A DNA stretch of 64,000 bases from Rhodoblastus acidophilus (GTDB lineage Bacteria > Pseudomonadota > Alphaproteobacteria > Rhizobiales > Beijerinckiaceae): NCBI RefSeq assembly GCF_025961575.1, contig NZ_JAOQNX010000002.1, forward strand, positions 1-64,000, in the 5' to 3' direction. The translations under genes and the position numbers were made by a program. Below are positions 39,167 through 49,228 of this stretch, piece after piece. Numbering within the stretch: position 1 is the stretch's first letter; every line of letters begins with the position of its first letter. Under the pieces are notes generated by a model that ran no database searches, was not told where the DNA came from, and saw only the letters and a program-made list of their open reading frames with translations.

Positions 39167-40651
39167 TCAGGCGGCGGCCGAGGCGCGCGACATGTCGCGG
39201 ACGCTGTTCGCCGAAGAGGCCACCTGGTTGGTCGCCGCTGAAATCGACGTGATGTTCCGGCTGATCTCGTTGACGCCTGTCGAGGCGACCTGCATGTTCT
39301 CGGCGATTTCGCGCGTCACCGCCGTCTGCTCCTCGACCGCCGTCGCAATGCCGGACGAAATTTCGTTGAGCCGCTGGATGGTTTCCGCAATCGAGCCGAT
39401 CGCGGAGACGGCGCCGCGGGTGGAGCTCTGCACGCCCTGGATCTGAGCCGCGATTTCGCCGGTGGCGCGTCCCGTCTGGTCCGCGAGCGCCTTGACCTCG
39501 TTGGCCACCACGGCGAAGCCGCGGCCGGCGTCGCCGGCGCGCGCCGCCTCGATGGTGGCGTTGAGCGCGAGAAGATTGGTCTGGGTGGCGATTCCGGAAA
39601 TCAGCGCGGTGATCTCGCCGATCTTCTGCGCCGCCTCGGCGAGGCCGTTGACGATCCGGTCGGCTTCGCCGGCCTGGGAGACGGCGTCGTTCGACATGTT
39701 CATCGCGGAGACCACCTGCCGGCTGATCTCCTGGACCGAGCCCGCCAATTGCTCGGCGCCGGCGGCGACCGCCTGCACCGTCGTGCTGGTCTGCGTGGCC
39801 GCCGCCGCCGCGCTCGCCGCGCGCGCGTCGGTTTCCTGGATCGCCTTGGCGACCTCCCCCAGTTCCGCGTCAATGTCCTGCGCCGCCGCCTCGCGCTGCT
39901 GCCGGCGCAGGACGGAGGCGGTGATGTCGGTGGCGAATTTCACCACCTTGAACGGCTGGCCGTTGGCGTCGAAGATCGGATTGTAGGAGGCCTGAATCCA
40001 GACGTCCCGGCCGCCCTTGCCGATGCGCCGGAATTCATCCGCCTTGAACGCGCCGCCGGCCAGATCGGACCAGAATTGACGGTAGGCGTCGCTGGCGGCG
40101 AAGGCGGGGTCCACGAACATGGCGTGATGCTTGCCGACGATGTCCTCTCGCGCATAGCCGAGCGCCCTGAGGAAATTGTCGTTGGCGTCGAGGATGGTTC
40201 CGTCGAGCTTGAACTGGATAATGGCCTGAACGCGGCCGATGGCCTCGATCTGACCCTCGGCGTCGGCGGCGCGCAATTTCTCCAGGGTGATGTCCGACGC
40301 GATCTTGACGATCTTGACCAGCTTGCTGCCGGCAAACACCGGATTGTAGGAGGCCTGAATCCAGACTTCCCGACCGCCCTTGCCGATCCGTCGGAATTCT
40401 CCGGCCTTGAACGCGCCGCGCGCCAATGACGGCCAGAAGTCGCGATATTCGGCGCTGTCGCGCTGCGCCGGGTCGAGGAACAGCGCGTGATGCTGTCCCA
40501 GAACTTCGGAGCGCTCGTAGCCGAGCGCCCGGAGAAAATTCTCGTTGACCGCGGTCACCCGGCCATCGGGGGAGAATTCGATCATCGCCTGCGACTTGTC
40601 GAACGCCGCCAGGGTTTCGGCGGCATGCCGGGCGCCTCGGAACAATTTCAT
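39167..40651 (-). CDS. Soluble methyl-accepting chemotaxis protein with two PAS domains
   Basis: 494 residues, no membrane segment. Two PAS domains (about 15-130 and 137-252) are near copies: each contains LRALGY, a HHA(L/M)F segment and RRIGKGGR(E/D)VWIQASYNP, so they arose by duplication. The signalling domain (about 290-494) has the MCP hairpin tip [30 protein letters not shown] (wording shortened), with flanking methylation helices. A C-terminal pentapeptide tether is absent. It should sense a cytoplasmic or redox signal, possibly through a bound flavin or haem, and control CheA. Ribosome-binding site GGAGACGAT lies before the ATG. Confidence 0.9.
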   Translation of the reverse strand: MKLFRGARHAAETLAAFDKSQAMIEFSPDGRVTAVNENFLRALGYERSEVLGQHHALFLDPAQRDSAEYRDFWPSLARGAFKAGEFRRIGKGGREVWIQASYNPVFAGSKLVKIVKIASDITLEKLRAADAEGQIEAIGRVQAIIQFKLDGTILDANDNFLRALGYAREDIVGKHHAMFVDPAFAASDAYRQFWSDLAGGAFKADEFRRIGKGGRDVWIQASYNPIFDANGQPFKVVKFATDITASVLRRQQREAAAQDIDAELGEVAKAIQETDARAASAAAAATQTSTTVQAVAAGAEQLAGSVQEISRQVVSAMNMSNDAVSQAGEADRIVNGLAEAAQKIGEITALISGIATQTNLLALNATIEAARAGDAGRGFAVVANEVKALADQTGRATGEIAAQIQGVQSSTRGAVSAIGSIAETIQRLNEISSGIATAVEEQTAVTREIAENMQVASTGVNEISRNITSISAATNQVASSANSVRDMSRASAAA

Positions 40652-40821
40652 ATCGTCTCCAACAGAAAAAAATGTGTCGTATCCGACGTTAAAACATCAA
40701 ATCTTGCCAATTCATTTTCGACGAAAGGGGACGCAAAGGAACGAAAAGCGAATTCAGCGCTATGTTTCAGCTTATTTCGACTTTTACATGACGTACGTAA
40801 ACCTGAAGGGGCGCGCTGACA

Positions 40822-40853
40822 TAAAAAAACCCGCCGTCTCCGGCGGGTTTTTT
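40822..40853. terminator. Bidirectional terminator
   Basis: AAAAAACCCGCCG, 4-base loop, CGGCGGGTTTTTT, with A- and T-runs on both sides. It lies 17 bp downstream of the mipA stop on the minus strand and 170 bp upstream of the chemoreceptor start. It is the likely terminator for mipA. Confidence 0.92.
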
Positions 40854-40869
40854 TGAGAGCTTTGGCCGT

Positions 40870-41721
40870 TCAGAACAGACCAGGGATGATCGGACTGGTG
40901 GTCCGGAACCGGTAGGAGAGCTCCAGGCCAGCCGCCCACTGGTTGCGGCTGCCGTCGCCTGCGGCGTTGGCGATCGGGCTGTTGCCGACGCTGTTGGTCA
41001 GGCGCTGGTAATTGCCATAGCCGGTGACGCGCCAAGTGTCGTCGATGTCGTAGCGCAAGGCCGCCGTGCCGCCGGCGGCCGTCAATCCGCCCGTCGCGGC
41101 ATAGGGCGTGAGATGGCCGCCGAGGAAGTTGTTGAGAGCGGCCTGGCCCGGGGTCACGCTGAAATAGGTCTTGGCATATTGGTCGTTGCCAAAATAGAAG
41201 CGCGGCCCGATCGAAAACGTGAACTGGCTCCAGCTCTGCCAGACGTCGCCGCCGAGGGTGGCGGCGAGGCCGTCATGCCCGCTCACGGCCTGGCGCACTT
41301 CGGCGCGCAGACGACCCCAGCTGACCGGAGACACTTCGGCGAAGCCGCCGAGTTCTAAACTATAGGGCACATAAGCGAGCCCGCGCAGCGCCGCATTGTT
41401 GCTGACCGAGCGGTCGCCGACCAGACGGCCGACCACGCCGGCGCGGAACATGCCGTCGTTGAACAAGCCGAAATTGAAGCCGTCATCGGGCGCGCTGAAC
41501 AGCTCGCGCTCGCCGACCCGGCGCAGGCGGATGCTGGGATAGCCGAAGACGCTGTAGCTCTTCGAGCCCGGATAGGACGGACCGGTGTTGACCGTGCCGG
41601 AAACCGTGACGTACCAGTCGTCGCTTCCGGGGGCGGCCTTGACCGAGGACAGGTCCGCCGCCTGCGCGGCGCCGGTTCCCACCGCGAGCGCGGCGAGCAA
41701 TGTGCGAACAGAAAATTTCAA
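40870..41721 (-). CDS. MipA/OmpV-family outer-membrane protein
   Basis: 283 residues from a TTG start at 41721, which has GGAG 8 bases upstream; the ATG at 41757 lacks one. Signal peptide LKFSVRTLLAALAVGTGAAQAA. The mature part alternates hydrophobic and polar residues as in a beta-barrel, with DDWYVTVSGTVNTGPSYPGS, FGYPSIRLRR and GLFNDGMFRAGVVGRLVGDR typical of MipA/OmpV. It ends in Phe, the usual last residue of outer-membrane barrels. The role is uncertain: family members are linked to porin-like function or scaffolding of peptidoglycan enzymes. Confidence 0.85.
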   Translation of the reverse strand: MKFSVRTLLAALAVGTGAAQAADLSSVKAAPGSDDWYVTVSGTVNTGPSYPGSKSYSVFGYPSIRLRRVGERELFSAPDDGFNFGLFNDGMFRAGVVGRLVGDRSVSNNAALRGLAYVPYSLELGGFAEVSPVSWGRLRAEVRQAVSGHDGLAATLGGDVWQSWSQFTFSIGPRFYFGNDQYAKTYFSVTPGQAALNNFLGGHLTPYAATGGLTAAGGTAALRYDIDDTWRVTGYGNYQRLTNSVGNSPIANAAGDGSRNQWAAGLELSYRFRTTSPIIPGLF

Positions 41722-41844
41722 TACCGTAGCTCCAGATTGATTCCAGTGTAACAGCACACCAAAAAGGTGAACAGATCAGCCGCCGGCGCCGGATCGGGAT
41801 TGTGGCCGGCGTCGTTTTCTTGCAACAGTCCAGGGAGCGCCTTG

Positions 41845-42171
41845 GTGTTCACGCCCGAAAAATGGCCCCGTCTCGCGGCCCGCGGCATGGTCCGCGTCTA
41901 CCAGCTCACCCTGTCCGGCCTGATGGGGCGGCAATGCCGCTATCTGCCGACCTGCTCCGCCTATATGGACGAGGCGCTGGACCGCCACGGTCTCTGGGCC
42001 GGCGGCTGGATGGGCGCATCGCGGCTGTGCCGATGCCATCCCTGGGGCGATTCCGGTTACGATCCCGTTCCCGAACATCTGGCCGAAGGCGCCGACGCGC
42101 TACACCCCTGGCGCTACGGTCATTGGCGGAAGAAACCGGTCTGCGAGGCGGTCGCGCCGGATCAGTCGTGA
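41845..42171 (+). CDS. yidD: Membrane protein insertion efficiency factor YidD
   Basis: 108 residues from the GTG at 41845, with GGGAG 7 bases upstream. Small amphipathic protein that helps YidC insert inner-membrane proteins. Family pattern: VRVYQLTLSGLMGRQCRYLPTCSAYMDEAL (shortened here to its key parts) with Cys at the two conserved positions, and CRCHPWGDSGYDPVP. It is not beside rnpA/yidC as in many genomes. Its 3' end overlaps that of the minus-strand gene 42162-43058 by 10 bp. Confidence 0.9.
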   Translation: MFTPEKWPRLAARGMVRVYQLTLSGLMGRQCRYLPTCSAYMDEALDRHGLWAGGWMGASRLCRCHPWGDSGYDPVPEHLAEGADALHPWRYGHWRKKPVCEAVAPDQS

Positions 42172-43058
42172 GCCATGAGCTGCACGGCGAGCGCGTAGAG
42201 CCGCATCCGCGCGGGTTCGTCGAGCTGGGCCAGCGTTTCCAGATAGGCGACGCCGTTCCTGCACGCCTGGTCGTCGGGGATCGGAGCCGGCGGCTGCTTG
42301 CCGTCAAGCAGCAGCGCGATCGCCTCCGCTGACAGGCCTTTCGCACGCAGCGCCTTTTCCAGCAGGTCGAAATCAGCCTGGCTGGGCGGTTCGCGCTGGA
42401 TTTTGGCCTTGGCGCCGCTCTCGATCGCCTCGATCCCGGCCAGCGCCTGACCGGCCATAACCGCCCTGTGGGTGGCGGCGAAAAGGGTGAAGCGCTGCGC
42501 CGCCGCGCCATTGAGGAAATCGAGGCACAAGGCCGAGTCGGTGGCCGCGAGCTGTCGCGCCACCGCCAATTGCCGTGCGAACAGGGCGTCGAGCGCCCCG
42601 TTGTCGGCCCGCGCCGCCAGCAGCCCGCTCTTGCCCCGCGCTTCCTGCACGGCGAGGCTCATCAGCAGGTCCACCCCTTCCGGCTTTTGCAAGCCGCCCT
42701 GGGCGGAGGCGTCGCGCAGGGCCTGCGTCCATTCCGCGGGGAAGGCTGCGCGCATCGCGTCGAAGAACGGCGCATAGTCCGGCGCCGCGCGCAGCTTGTC
42801 CGCCCAGGCGGATTCGAGCTCGGGGTCGGGCGGAACGAAGGGAGGGCTGGCCGGCGCGGGCTCAGGCCTGACCGCCTGCGTCGTCACCGGCTTGACCGCG
42901 AGCGGCGGCGACGCGGGTTCGGGCGCCGGCTGGCTCGGCGCGGGCTCGGCGGGCGACGAGGGTGGCTTCGGCGACAGCACCACCACGCCCAACACGCCCG
43001 CGAGCAGCGCCGCAAGCGCCAACAAACCAAGCTGCAACTGTTTGAGATAACGCCGCAC
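42162..43058 (-). CDS. Hypothetical membrane-anchored protein with a proline-rich linker
   Basis: 298 residues. One N-terminal membrane segment ([19 protein letters not shown]), then about 55 residues rich in Pro, Ala and Glu (a spacer), then a mostly helical domain of about 210 residues. The domain has two cysteines ([12 protein letters not shown] and [12 protein letters not shown]) that could form a disulphide in the periplasm. I do not recognise the family. The layout suggests a periplasmic domain held by an inner-membrane anchor. It stands alone, converging on yidD. Confidence 0.7.
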   Translation of the reverse strand: MRRYLKQLQLGLLALAALLAGVLGVVVLSPKPPSSPAEPAPSQPAPEPASPPLAVKPVTTQAVRPEPAPASPPFVPPDPELESAWADKLRAAPDYAPFFDAMRAAFPAEWTQALRDASAQGGLQKPEGVDLLMSLAVQEARGKSGLLAARADNGALDALFARQLAVARQLAATDSALCLDFLNGAAAQRFTLFAATHRAVMAGQALAGIEAIESGAKAKIQREPPSQADFDLLEKALRAKGLSAEAIALLLDGKQPPAPIPDDQACRNGVAYLETLAQLDEPARMRLYALAVQLMAHD

Positions 43059-43219
43059 GCAACACCTTCCTGACTGCGCCGATTGTCGCCCGGCGCATGC
43101 CGGCGCGTCAATCCGGCGCGCCGCCTTGCCAGCGTTGCGCGCCCAAAGCGAATTGGTTAGACCATACGCCCGTCCACAGCTTACGCCGGCCCGTCTCGGC
43201 GAGTGAGCAGGAGTTTTGT

Positions 43220-45148
43220 ATGATTTCCGTAACCTTCCCCGATGGCGCGTCGCGCGCCTATGAGCCCGGCGTCTCCGGCTTAGAAATCGCCAAAACCATC
43301 TCCCCGTCGCTGGCGAAAAAAACCGTCGCCATGATGCTGGACGGCCAGATGGTGGACGCCTCCACCCCGATCCAGGCCGACGCCAAAATCGAATTCTTGA
43401 ATCGCGACGACCCGCGTTCCCTGGAGCTGATCCGGCACGACGCCGCCCATGTGCTGGCCGATGCGGTCCAAAGCCTGTTTCCGGGGACGCAGGTCACCAT
43501 CGGCCCGGTGATCGAAAACGGGTTTTATTACGATTTCTATCGCGAGACCCCGTTCACCCCCGAGGATTTCGCCGCCATCGAGAAGAAGATGCGCGAGATC
43601 GTCGCCGCCGACAAACCGATCGTGCGCGAGGAATGGTCACGCGACGAAGCCATCGCCTGGTTCGAAAAGCATGGCGAGGCCTTTAAGGTCGAACTGGTGC
43701 AGGCCATTCCGGCCGACCAAAAGATCTCGATCTATCGCCAGGGCGAGTGGCTCGACCTCTGTCGCGGCCCGCACATGCAATCCACGGGAAAGATCGGCAA
43801 CGCCTTCAAGCTGATGAAGGTGGCCGGGGCCTATTGGCGCGGCGATTCCTCAAAGCCGATGCTGCAGCGCATTTATGCGACCGCCTTCGCCAAGCAGGAA
43901 GACCTCGACGCCTATGTGAAGCAGCTGGAGGAAGCCGAGCGCCGCGACCACCGGCGGCTGGGGCGCGAAATGGACCTGTTCCATTTCCAGGAGGAAGGCC
44001 CGGGCACCATCTTCTGGCACCCCAAGGGCTGGACCCTGTTCCAGTGCCTGATCTCGTTCATGCGCCGGCGCCAGCAGGCCGCGGGCTATATTGAAGTCAA
44101 CACGCCCCAGGTTTTGGATCGCGCCCTGTGGGAGACCTCGGGCCATTGGCAGACCTATCGCGAAAACATGTTCCTCACCAAAACCGAGGACGAGCGGATT
44201 TTCGCGCTCAAGCCGATGAACTGCCCCGGCCATGTGCAGATTTTTAAGAACGGCCTGAAGTCCTACCGCGACCTGCCGATGAAGATCGCCGAATTCGGCA
44301 TCGTGCATCGCTACGAGCCCTCCGGCGCCATTCATGGCGTGATGCGCGTGCGCGCCTTTACCCAGGACGACGCCCACATTTTCTGCACGGAAGAGCAGAT
44401 CATGGCGGAGGCCATGAAGGTCAATGAGATGGTCATGACCATCTACAAGGATTTTGGCTTCGAGGACATTGTCGTCAAGCTTTCGACCCGGCCGGAAAAG
44501 CGGGTGGGGTCCGACGAGAACTGGGACCGCGCCGAAATCGCGCTGAAGAAGGTGCTGGACGAGTTGGCGGCCCAGGGCGTGAAAACCGGGATCAACCCCG
44601 GCGAAGGCGCCTTTTATGGTCCGAAGCTCGAATATACCCTGCGCGACGCCATCGGCCGCGAATGGCAATGCGGCACCACCCAGGTGGATTTCAATCTGCC
44701 CGGCCGGTTCGGCGCTTTCTACATCGGCGCGGATTCCGACAAGCAGACGCCGGTGATGATCCATCGCGCCGTATTCGGTTCGCTGGAGCGGTTCACCGGC
44801 ATTCTGATCGAGCATTTCGCTGGGCATCTGCCGCTGTGGCTGTCGCCGGTGCAGGCGACCATTTGCACGATCACCTCGGACGCCGACGATTACGCGCTGG
44901 AGATCGCCGCTTTGGCCCGCAAGGCCGGGCTGCGCGTCGACACCGACCTGCGCAACGAGAAGATCAACTACAAGGTGCGCGAACTCTCGCTGGCGAAAAT
45001 CCCGGTGCTGATCGTGGTGGGTCGAAAAGAGGCGGCGGAGCGCACCGTGTCGATCCGCCGGCTCGGCTCGCAGGCGCAGACCTTTGCGACGCTCGACGAG
45101 GCTTTGACCAGCTTGACGGCGGAGGCGACCCCGCCTGATTTGCGCTGA
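43220..45148 (+). CDS. thrS: Threonyl-tRNA synthetase
   Basis: 642 residues from ATG 43220 (AGGAG 6 bases upstream; earlier in-frame starts are rejected). Class II synthetase for tRNA-Thr. Domain order: TGS ([17 protein letters not shown]), editing domain ([27 protein letters not shown]), catalytic core with motif 2 ([18 protein letters not shown]) and motif 3 ([13 protein letters not shown]), and the C-terminal anticodon-binding domain ([16 protein letters not shown]). Zinc-binding Cys is in [13 protein letters not shown]. It stands alone and is followed by a palindromic repeat. Confidence 0.96.
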   Translation: MISVTFPDGASRAYEPGVSGLEIAKTISPSLAKKTVAMMLDGQMVDASTPIQADAKIEFLNRDDPRSLELIRHDAAHVLADAVQSLFPGTQVTIGPVIENGFYYDFYRETPFTPEDFAAIEKKMREIVAADKPIVREEWSRDEAIAWFEKHGEAFKVELVQAIPADQKISIYRQGEWLDLCRGPHMQSTGKIGNAFKLMKVAGAYWRGDSSKPMLQRIYATAFAKQEDLDAYVKQLEEAERRDHRRLGREMDLFHFQEEGPGTIFWHPKGWTLFQCLISFMRRRQQAAGYIEVNTPQVLDRALWETSGHWQTYRENMFLTKTEDERIFALKPMNCPGHVQIFKNGLKSYRDLPMKIAEFGIVHRYEPSGAIHGVMRVRAFTQDDAHIFCTEEQIMAEAMKVNEMVMTIYKDFGFEDIVVKLSTRPEKRVGSDENWDRAEIALKKVLDELAAQGVKTGINPGEGAFYGPKLEYTLRDAIGREWQCGTTQVDFNLPGRFGAFYIGADSDKQTPVMIHRAVFGSLERFTGILIEHFAGHLPLWLSPVQATICTITSDADDYALEIAALARKAGLRVDTDLRNEKINYKVRELSLAKIPVLIVVGRKEAAERTVSIRRLGSQAQTFATLDEALTSLTAEATPPDLR

Positions 45149-45159
45149 GTTAGCGTCCG

Positions 45160-45302
45160 TGAACGCCCTCGCCCTTCGAGACGCTTGCTTCGCAAGCTCC
45201 TCAGGGTGAGGGCTCATCTTCGTCGCTGCCTTGACCCCTGAAGTCGCCCTCATCGCTTAAGGAGGCTCCGCAGGAGCCAACTCGAAGCACGAGGGCGGTC
45301 CC
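45160..45302. repeat. Palindromic intergenic repeat, family A copy 3 (diverged)
   Basis: Left part CCCTTCGAGACGC, GCTTGCTTCGCAAGC hairpin, TCCTCAGGGTGAGGG; right part GCCCTCATCGC, GGAGGCTCCGCAGGAGCC, ACTCGAAGCACGAGGGCG. It shows the same order of motifs as copies 1 and 2 with more differences and a longer middle. It fills the gap between thrS and the TM2 gene. Confidence 0.75.
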
Positions 45303-45325
45303 GGATTTTTCTGGAGGTTTTTTCC

Positions 45326-45616
45326 ATGCTCATCTGTCGCGGCTGCGGCCATCAAATCCACGAATCCGCTATCGCCTGCCCCAATTGCGGCGCGCCCAAC
45401 ACGACCTCGCCCAAGCGCATCCTGCCGGCGGCGCTGCTGTGCTTCTTCTTCGGCCTGTTCGGCTTCCATCGCTTCTACGTGGGCAAATGGGGCACCGGCA
45501 TCCTGCAATTGCTGACCGGCGGCGGTTTTGTCGTCTGGACCGTCTATGACTTCGTCATGATTCTGTTCGGCAATTTCACCGACAAGCAGGGCAACCGCAT
45601 CAATCTCTGGACCTGA
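45326..45616 (+). CDS. TM2-domain protein with N-terminal zinc ribbon
   Basis: 96 residues. The N-terminus has a double-CxxC zinc ribbon ([19 protein letters not shown]). It is followed by the TM2 domain: two hydrophobic helices ([21 protein letters not shown] and [18 protein letters not shown] in outline) joined by the G(x)GILQLL loop. TM2 proteins are small inner-membrane proteins of unknown biochemical role. It has an AGGTTTTTTCC leader and precedes uvrB by 47 bp in the same direction, so the two might be co-transcribed. Confidence 0.88.
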   Translation: MLICRGCGHQIHESAIACPNCGAPNTTSPKRILPAALLCFFFGLFGFHRFYVGKWGTGILQLLTGGGFVVWTVYDFVMILFGNFTDKQGNRINLWT

Positions 45617-45663
45617 TCGTCAAGGCGGTTTTCAAACGGACCCTGCGCCGCCATATTCGGCGC

Positions 45664-48228
45664 ATGTCCAAAAAACCTTCGACCCCGCGCAGCCGGGCCT
45701 CCAAGCCGGATATCAAACCGCTCGACGAGCATTTGGCGGCCCTGCTCAACCCGGCTTTGGTTCCGTCCGGCATGGCCGAGGCCGCCTCGCCTTACATCGG
45801 CGAGCGGCTGAACGACGAGGAGGCCGAGCGCTACGGCCTCGGGCAAGAGCCGGAGCTGGTCCGGGAAAAGCCGAAACGGCGGGCGCCGGCGCGTGAGTCC
45901 TTCGCCACCGGGTCGGGCGCGACGGCCGAAAGCCTCGCCGAACTTTTGGAGAAGGGCGACCCCAATCTGCGGGAAGCCAAGCCCTGGGTTCCCCATCGTC
46001 CGGCGCGCCCGGAAAAGTCGGAAGGCGGCGTCCGATTTGATCTGGTTTCGGATTACAAGCCGCAGGGGGACCAGCCGCGCGCCATCGATGAACTGGTTGC
46101 GGGACTGGACCAGGCCGAGCGCGACCAGGTGTTGTTGGGCGTCACCGGCTCCGGCAAGACTTTTACCATGGCGCAGGTGATCGCGCGCTCGCAGCGCCCC
46201 GCCCTGATCCTCGCGCCCAACAAGACGCTGGCCGCCCAGCTCTATGGCGAATTCAAAAGCTTTTTCCCGAACAACGCCGTCGAATATTTTGTGTCCTATT
46301 ACGATTATTACCAGCCCGAAGCCTATGTGCCGCGCACCGACACCTATATAGAAAAAGAATCTTCGATCAACGAGCAGATCGACCGGATGCGCCACGCCGC
46401 CACCCGCGCTTTGCTCGAACGCGATGACGTGATCATCGTCGCCTCCGTGTCCTGCATCTACGGTATCGGCTCGGTCGAGACCTATACCGCCATGACCTTT
46501 TCGCTCAGCGTCGGCGAAAAGCTCGACCAACGGCAGTTGCTTCAGGACTTGGTCGCGCTGCAATACAAGCGCACCCCCGATTTCGCGCGCGGCAATTTTC
46601 GCGTGCGCGGCGACACCGTTGAAGTTTTTCCGGCGCACTATGAGGACCGCGCCTGGCGCATTTCCTTCTTCGGCGATGAGGTGGAGTCGCTGGCCGAATT
46701 CGACCCGCTCACCGGCAAGAAATTGCACGAGCTGGAGCAGGTCAAATTTTACGCGAACTCGCATTATGTGACGCCGCGCCCCACGCTGCTGCAGGCGGTG
46801 GATTCGATCAAGGCGGAGCTGCGCCAGCGGCTGGACGAGTTGCACGCCTCCGGGCGGTTTCTCGAGGCGCAGCGGCTGGAGCAGCGCACGCTGTTCGACA
46901 TCGAAATGCTCAACGCCACCGGCTCCTGCGCCGGCATCGAAAATTATTCACGCTATCTCACCGGCCGCAAACCCGGCGAGCCGCCACCGACCCTGTTCGA
47001 ATATCTGCCCGACAACGCCATCGTCTTCACCGACGAAAGCCATGTCACCGTGCCGCAGATCGGCGGCATGTATCGCGGCGATTTTCGAAGAAAGGCGACG
47101 CTGGCGGAATATGGGTTCCGACTGCCCTCCTGCATGGACAACCGGCCGCTGCGTTTCGAGGAATGGGACGCGATGCGGCCGCAATCCGTTCACGTCTCCG
47201 CCACCCCCGGCGACTGGGAGCTGGAGCGCGCACAGGGCGTATTCGTCGAACAGGTGATCCGCCCCACCGGGCTGGTCGATCCGCCCGTGGAGGTGCGCTC
47301 GGCGCGCACCCAGGTGGACGACGTTTTGGGCGAAATCCGCGACACCGCCGCGCGGGGCTATCGCACTTTGGTCACCGTGCTGACCAAGCGCATGGCGGAA
47401 GACCTCACCGAATATCTGCACGAGCATGGCGTGCGCGTGCGCTACATGCATTCGGACATCGACACGATCGAACGCATCGAGATCATCCGCGACCTGCGGC
47501 TGGGCGCCTTCGACGTGCTGGTCGGCATCAATCTTTTGCGCGAAGGTTTGGACATTCCCGAATGCGCCTTGGTGGCGATTTTCGACGCGGACAAGGAAGG
47601 ATTTTTGCGCAGCGAGCGGTCTTTGGTGCAGACCATCGGGCGCGCAGCGCGCAACGTCGACGGCAAGGTCATTTTGTACGCCGATTCCATCACCGGCTCG
47701 ATGGAGCGGGCGATGGGCGAGACGCAGCGCCGCCGCGAAAAGCAGCTCGCCTTTAATGCGGAACATGGGATCACGCCCGCCACGATCAAACGCGGCATCG
47801 CCGACATTTTGGGGTCCGTGGCCGAGCAGGACCATGTCACCGTGGATACGGGAGTCGCGACGCCCGCCGCCATCGGCCACAATTTCCAGACGACGCTCGC
47901 CGATCTGGAAAAGCAGATGCGCGCCGCCGCCGCCGATCTCGATTTCGAGACCGCCGCCCGGCTGCGCGACGAGATCAAGCGGCTGCGCGCGGTCGAGTTG
48001 ACCGTCGCCGACGACCCGCTGGCGCGGCAGGCCGATGTCGAGGCGGGCGGCGGCGGGTTTTCCGGCGCCGGGAAATATGGGTCGGCCGCCAATCTGCCGC
48101 CCAAGACTTCGTCTTCAAGAATTCACAAGCCGACCGACGCCGATATGGGGCCGCATAATTTCGGCGGCGGAGAGGCGAAACCGAAGGCCAGCGCGGCGTG
48201 GAAGCACAAGGGCAAGAAACGGCGGTGA
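45664..48228 (+). CDS. uvrB: Excinuclease ABC subunit UvrB
   Basis: 854 residues. Damage-verifying helicase-like subunit of nucleotide excision repair. Walker [16 protein letters not shown], beta-hairpin region [18 protein letters not shown], helicase motifs VFTDESHV and [16 protein letters not shown], and a C-terminal UVR motif for UvrC ([24 protein letters not shown] in outline). It has about 120-130 extra residues before the usual N-terminus ([17 protein letters not shown]) and a Lys-rich tail of about 60. The N-terminal extension is charged and probably disordered; such extensions occur in alphaproteobacterial UvrB. Confidence 0.95.
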   Translation: MSKKPSTPRSRASKPDIKPLDEHLAALLNPALVPSGMAEAASPYIGERLNDEEAERYGLGQEPELVREKPKRRAPARESFATGSGATAESLAELLEKGDPNLREAKPWVPHRPARPEKSEGGVRFDLVSDYKPQGDQPRAIDELVAGLDQAERDQVLLGVTGSGKTFTMAQVIARSQRPALILAPNKTLAAQLYGEFKSFFPNNAVEYFVSYYDYYQPEAYVPRTDTYIEKESSINEQIDRMRHAATRALLERDDVIIVASVSCIYGIGSVETYTAMTFSLSVGEKLDQRQLLQDLVALQYKRTPDFARGNFRVRGDTVEVFPAHYEDRAWRISFFGDEVESLAEFDPLTGKKLHELEQVKFYANSHYVTPRPTLLQAVDSIKAELRQRLDELHASGRFLEAQRLEQRTLFDIEMLNATGSCAGIENYSRYLTGRKPGEPPPTLFEYLPDNAIVFTDESHVTVPQIGGMYRGDFRRKATLAEYGFRLPSCMDNRPLRFEEWDAMRPQSVHVSATPGDWELERAQGVFVEQVIRPTGLVDPPVEVRSARTQVDDVLGEIRDTAARGYRTLVTVLTKRMAEDLTEYLHEHGVRVRYMHSDIDTIERIEIIRDLRLGAFDVLVGINLLREGLDIPECALVAIFDADKEGFLRSERSLVQTIGRAARNVDGKVILYADSITGSMERAMGETQRRREKQLAFNAEHGITPATIKRGIADILGSVAEQDHVTVDTGVATPAAIGHNFQTTLADLEKQMRAAAADLDFETAARLRDEIKRLRAVELTVADDPLARQADVEAGGGGFSGAGKYGSAANLPPKTSSSRIHKPTDADMGPHNFGGGEAKPKASAAWKHKGKKRR

Positions 48229-48244
48229 GCCGACCCAAAAAAGA

Positions 48245-49228
48245 TCAGCGCTGTCTCAGGGTCGAGGGAGACAAGGCGGTGAGAATCCCCGCCGCCCCAC
48301 GGCTCGGCAGGCAGCGGTCGTCGATCACGACGCTGCCCATGAACATCGCGATCGCCTGAAGCAACTCCGCGTCGCCGCGGCATGCGGCAAGCAGCGGCGG
48401 CACGCGGGCGTGAAAAGTGTAATAGCCTTGCGCGTAAGCCCAGTGCTCCTCGGCCCCCAACCGATGCAGAACGGCGAACAGCGAGCCGCTCAGCAGCGCG
48501 ATCTGGTGCGCGCCCCCGCCCTGGCTGGAGATGAAACGGTGGCAACGCGCCAGCAGCGCCGCCTTGAAGCGGTTGAGATCTGCCTCGCCCGTGGCGCCGC
48601 GATGCGCGGCAAACAGGTCGTCGAAGGCGAACACCTCGGGATGGCGCCGCAACAGGCCGCGATCGTCGAGATCTGGCAGGGTTTCGTTGTGGTCCTCAAC
48701 ATAACCGCCTTCGGGCGGCGACATGCCGTGGCGAATGTAAACAATGACGAAGGCATGTTTGAGCGTTCTAAAAATCGCGTCGAGCGTCGGCAGAGGGATG
48801 TGGTTGACGGGCCCCCTGCCCCATTCGTTGACGTATTTGTTATGGACGATCAGCAGCGGGCGCGACGCGTCCAGGCCGCAGGCGAGCGGCACAGCGGCGA
48901 AACGCGCGCGCAGGTCGGGGCAGAAGTGGCGCGAAGACCGCCCCTCGCCATCGAAATCGTGCTCATTCCTCACCGGCAGCCAGTCCGGGCGTCGATCTGG
49001 CGGCACATAGCGGCGAGCGTCGGGCTTTTCGATCAGTTCGGCGCAGGCGAGGTCTTCATAAAAGCAGCGCATGCCGCGATAGGTCACGATGCGGCGCCCC
49101 TCAAGCAGGCCCTCGCGCGCGAGCCAATGGACGAAGGGCAGGAACAGAACCAGTTCGGGTCCGAATTCTCCCGAATATTCGAGGGTTTGGGGAAGAGTAT
49201 CCTGCAAGCGGCCCGAAAAAACGTTCAT
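48245..49228 (-). CDS. Putative glycosyltransferase-like protein, coupled to a GH13 gene
   Basis: 327 residues from ATG 49228, which overlaps the stop of the GH13-like gene (ATGA). I do not recognise the family with confidence. The N-terminus SGEFGPELVLFLPFVHWL, the segment LLIVHNKYVNEWGRGPVNH, and the C-terminal ISSQGGGAHQIALLSGS followed by AYAQGYYTFHARVPPLL recall glycosyltransferases with a GT-B fold, where the late Gly-rich loop contacts a nucleotide sugar. No signal peptide or membrane segment. Coupling to a carbohydrate-active protein supports a role in glucan or capsule metabolism, as inference only. Confidence 0.6.
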   Translation of the reverse strand: MNVFSGRLQDTLPQTLEYSGEFGPELVLFLPFVHWLAREGLLEGRRIVTYRGMRCFYEDLACAELIEKPDARRYVPPDRRPDWLPVRNEHDFDGEGRSSRHFCPDLRARFAAVPLACGLDASRPLLIVHNKYVNEWGRGPVNHIPLPTLDAIFRTLKHAFVIVYIRHGMSPPEGGYVEDHNETLPDLDDRGLLRRHPEVFAFDDLFAAHRGATGEADLNRFKAALLARCHRFISSQGGGAHQIALLSGSLFAVLHRLGAEEHWAYAQGYYTFHARVPPLLAACRGDAELLQAIAMFMGSVVIDDRCLPSRGAAGILTALSPSTLRQR

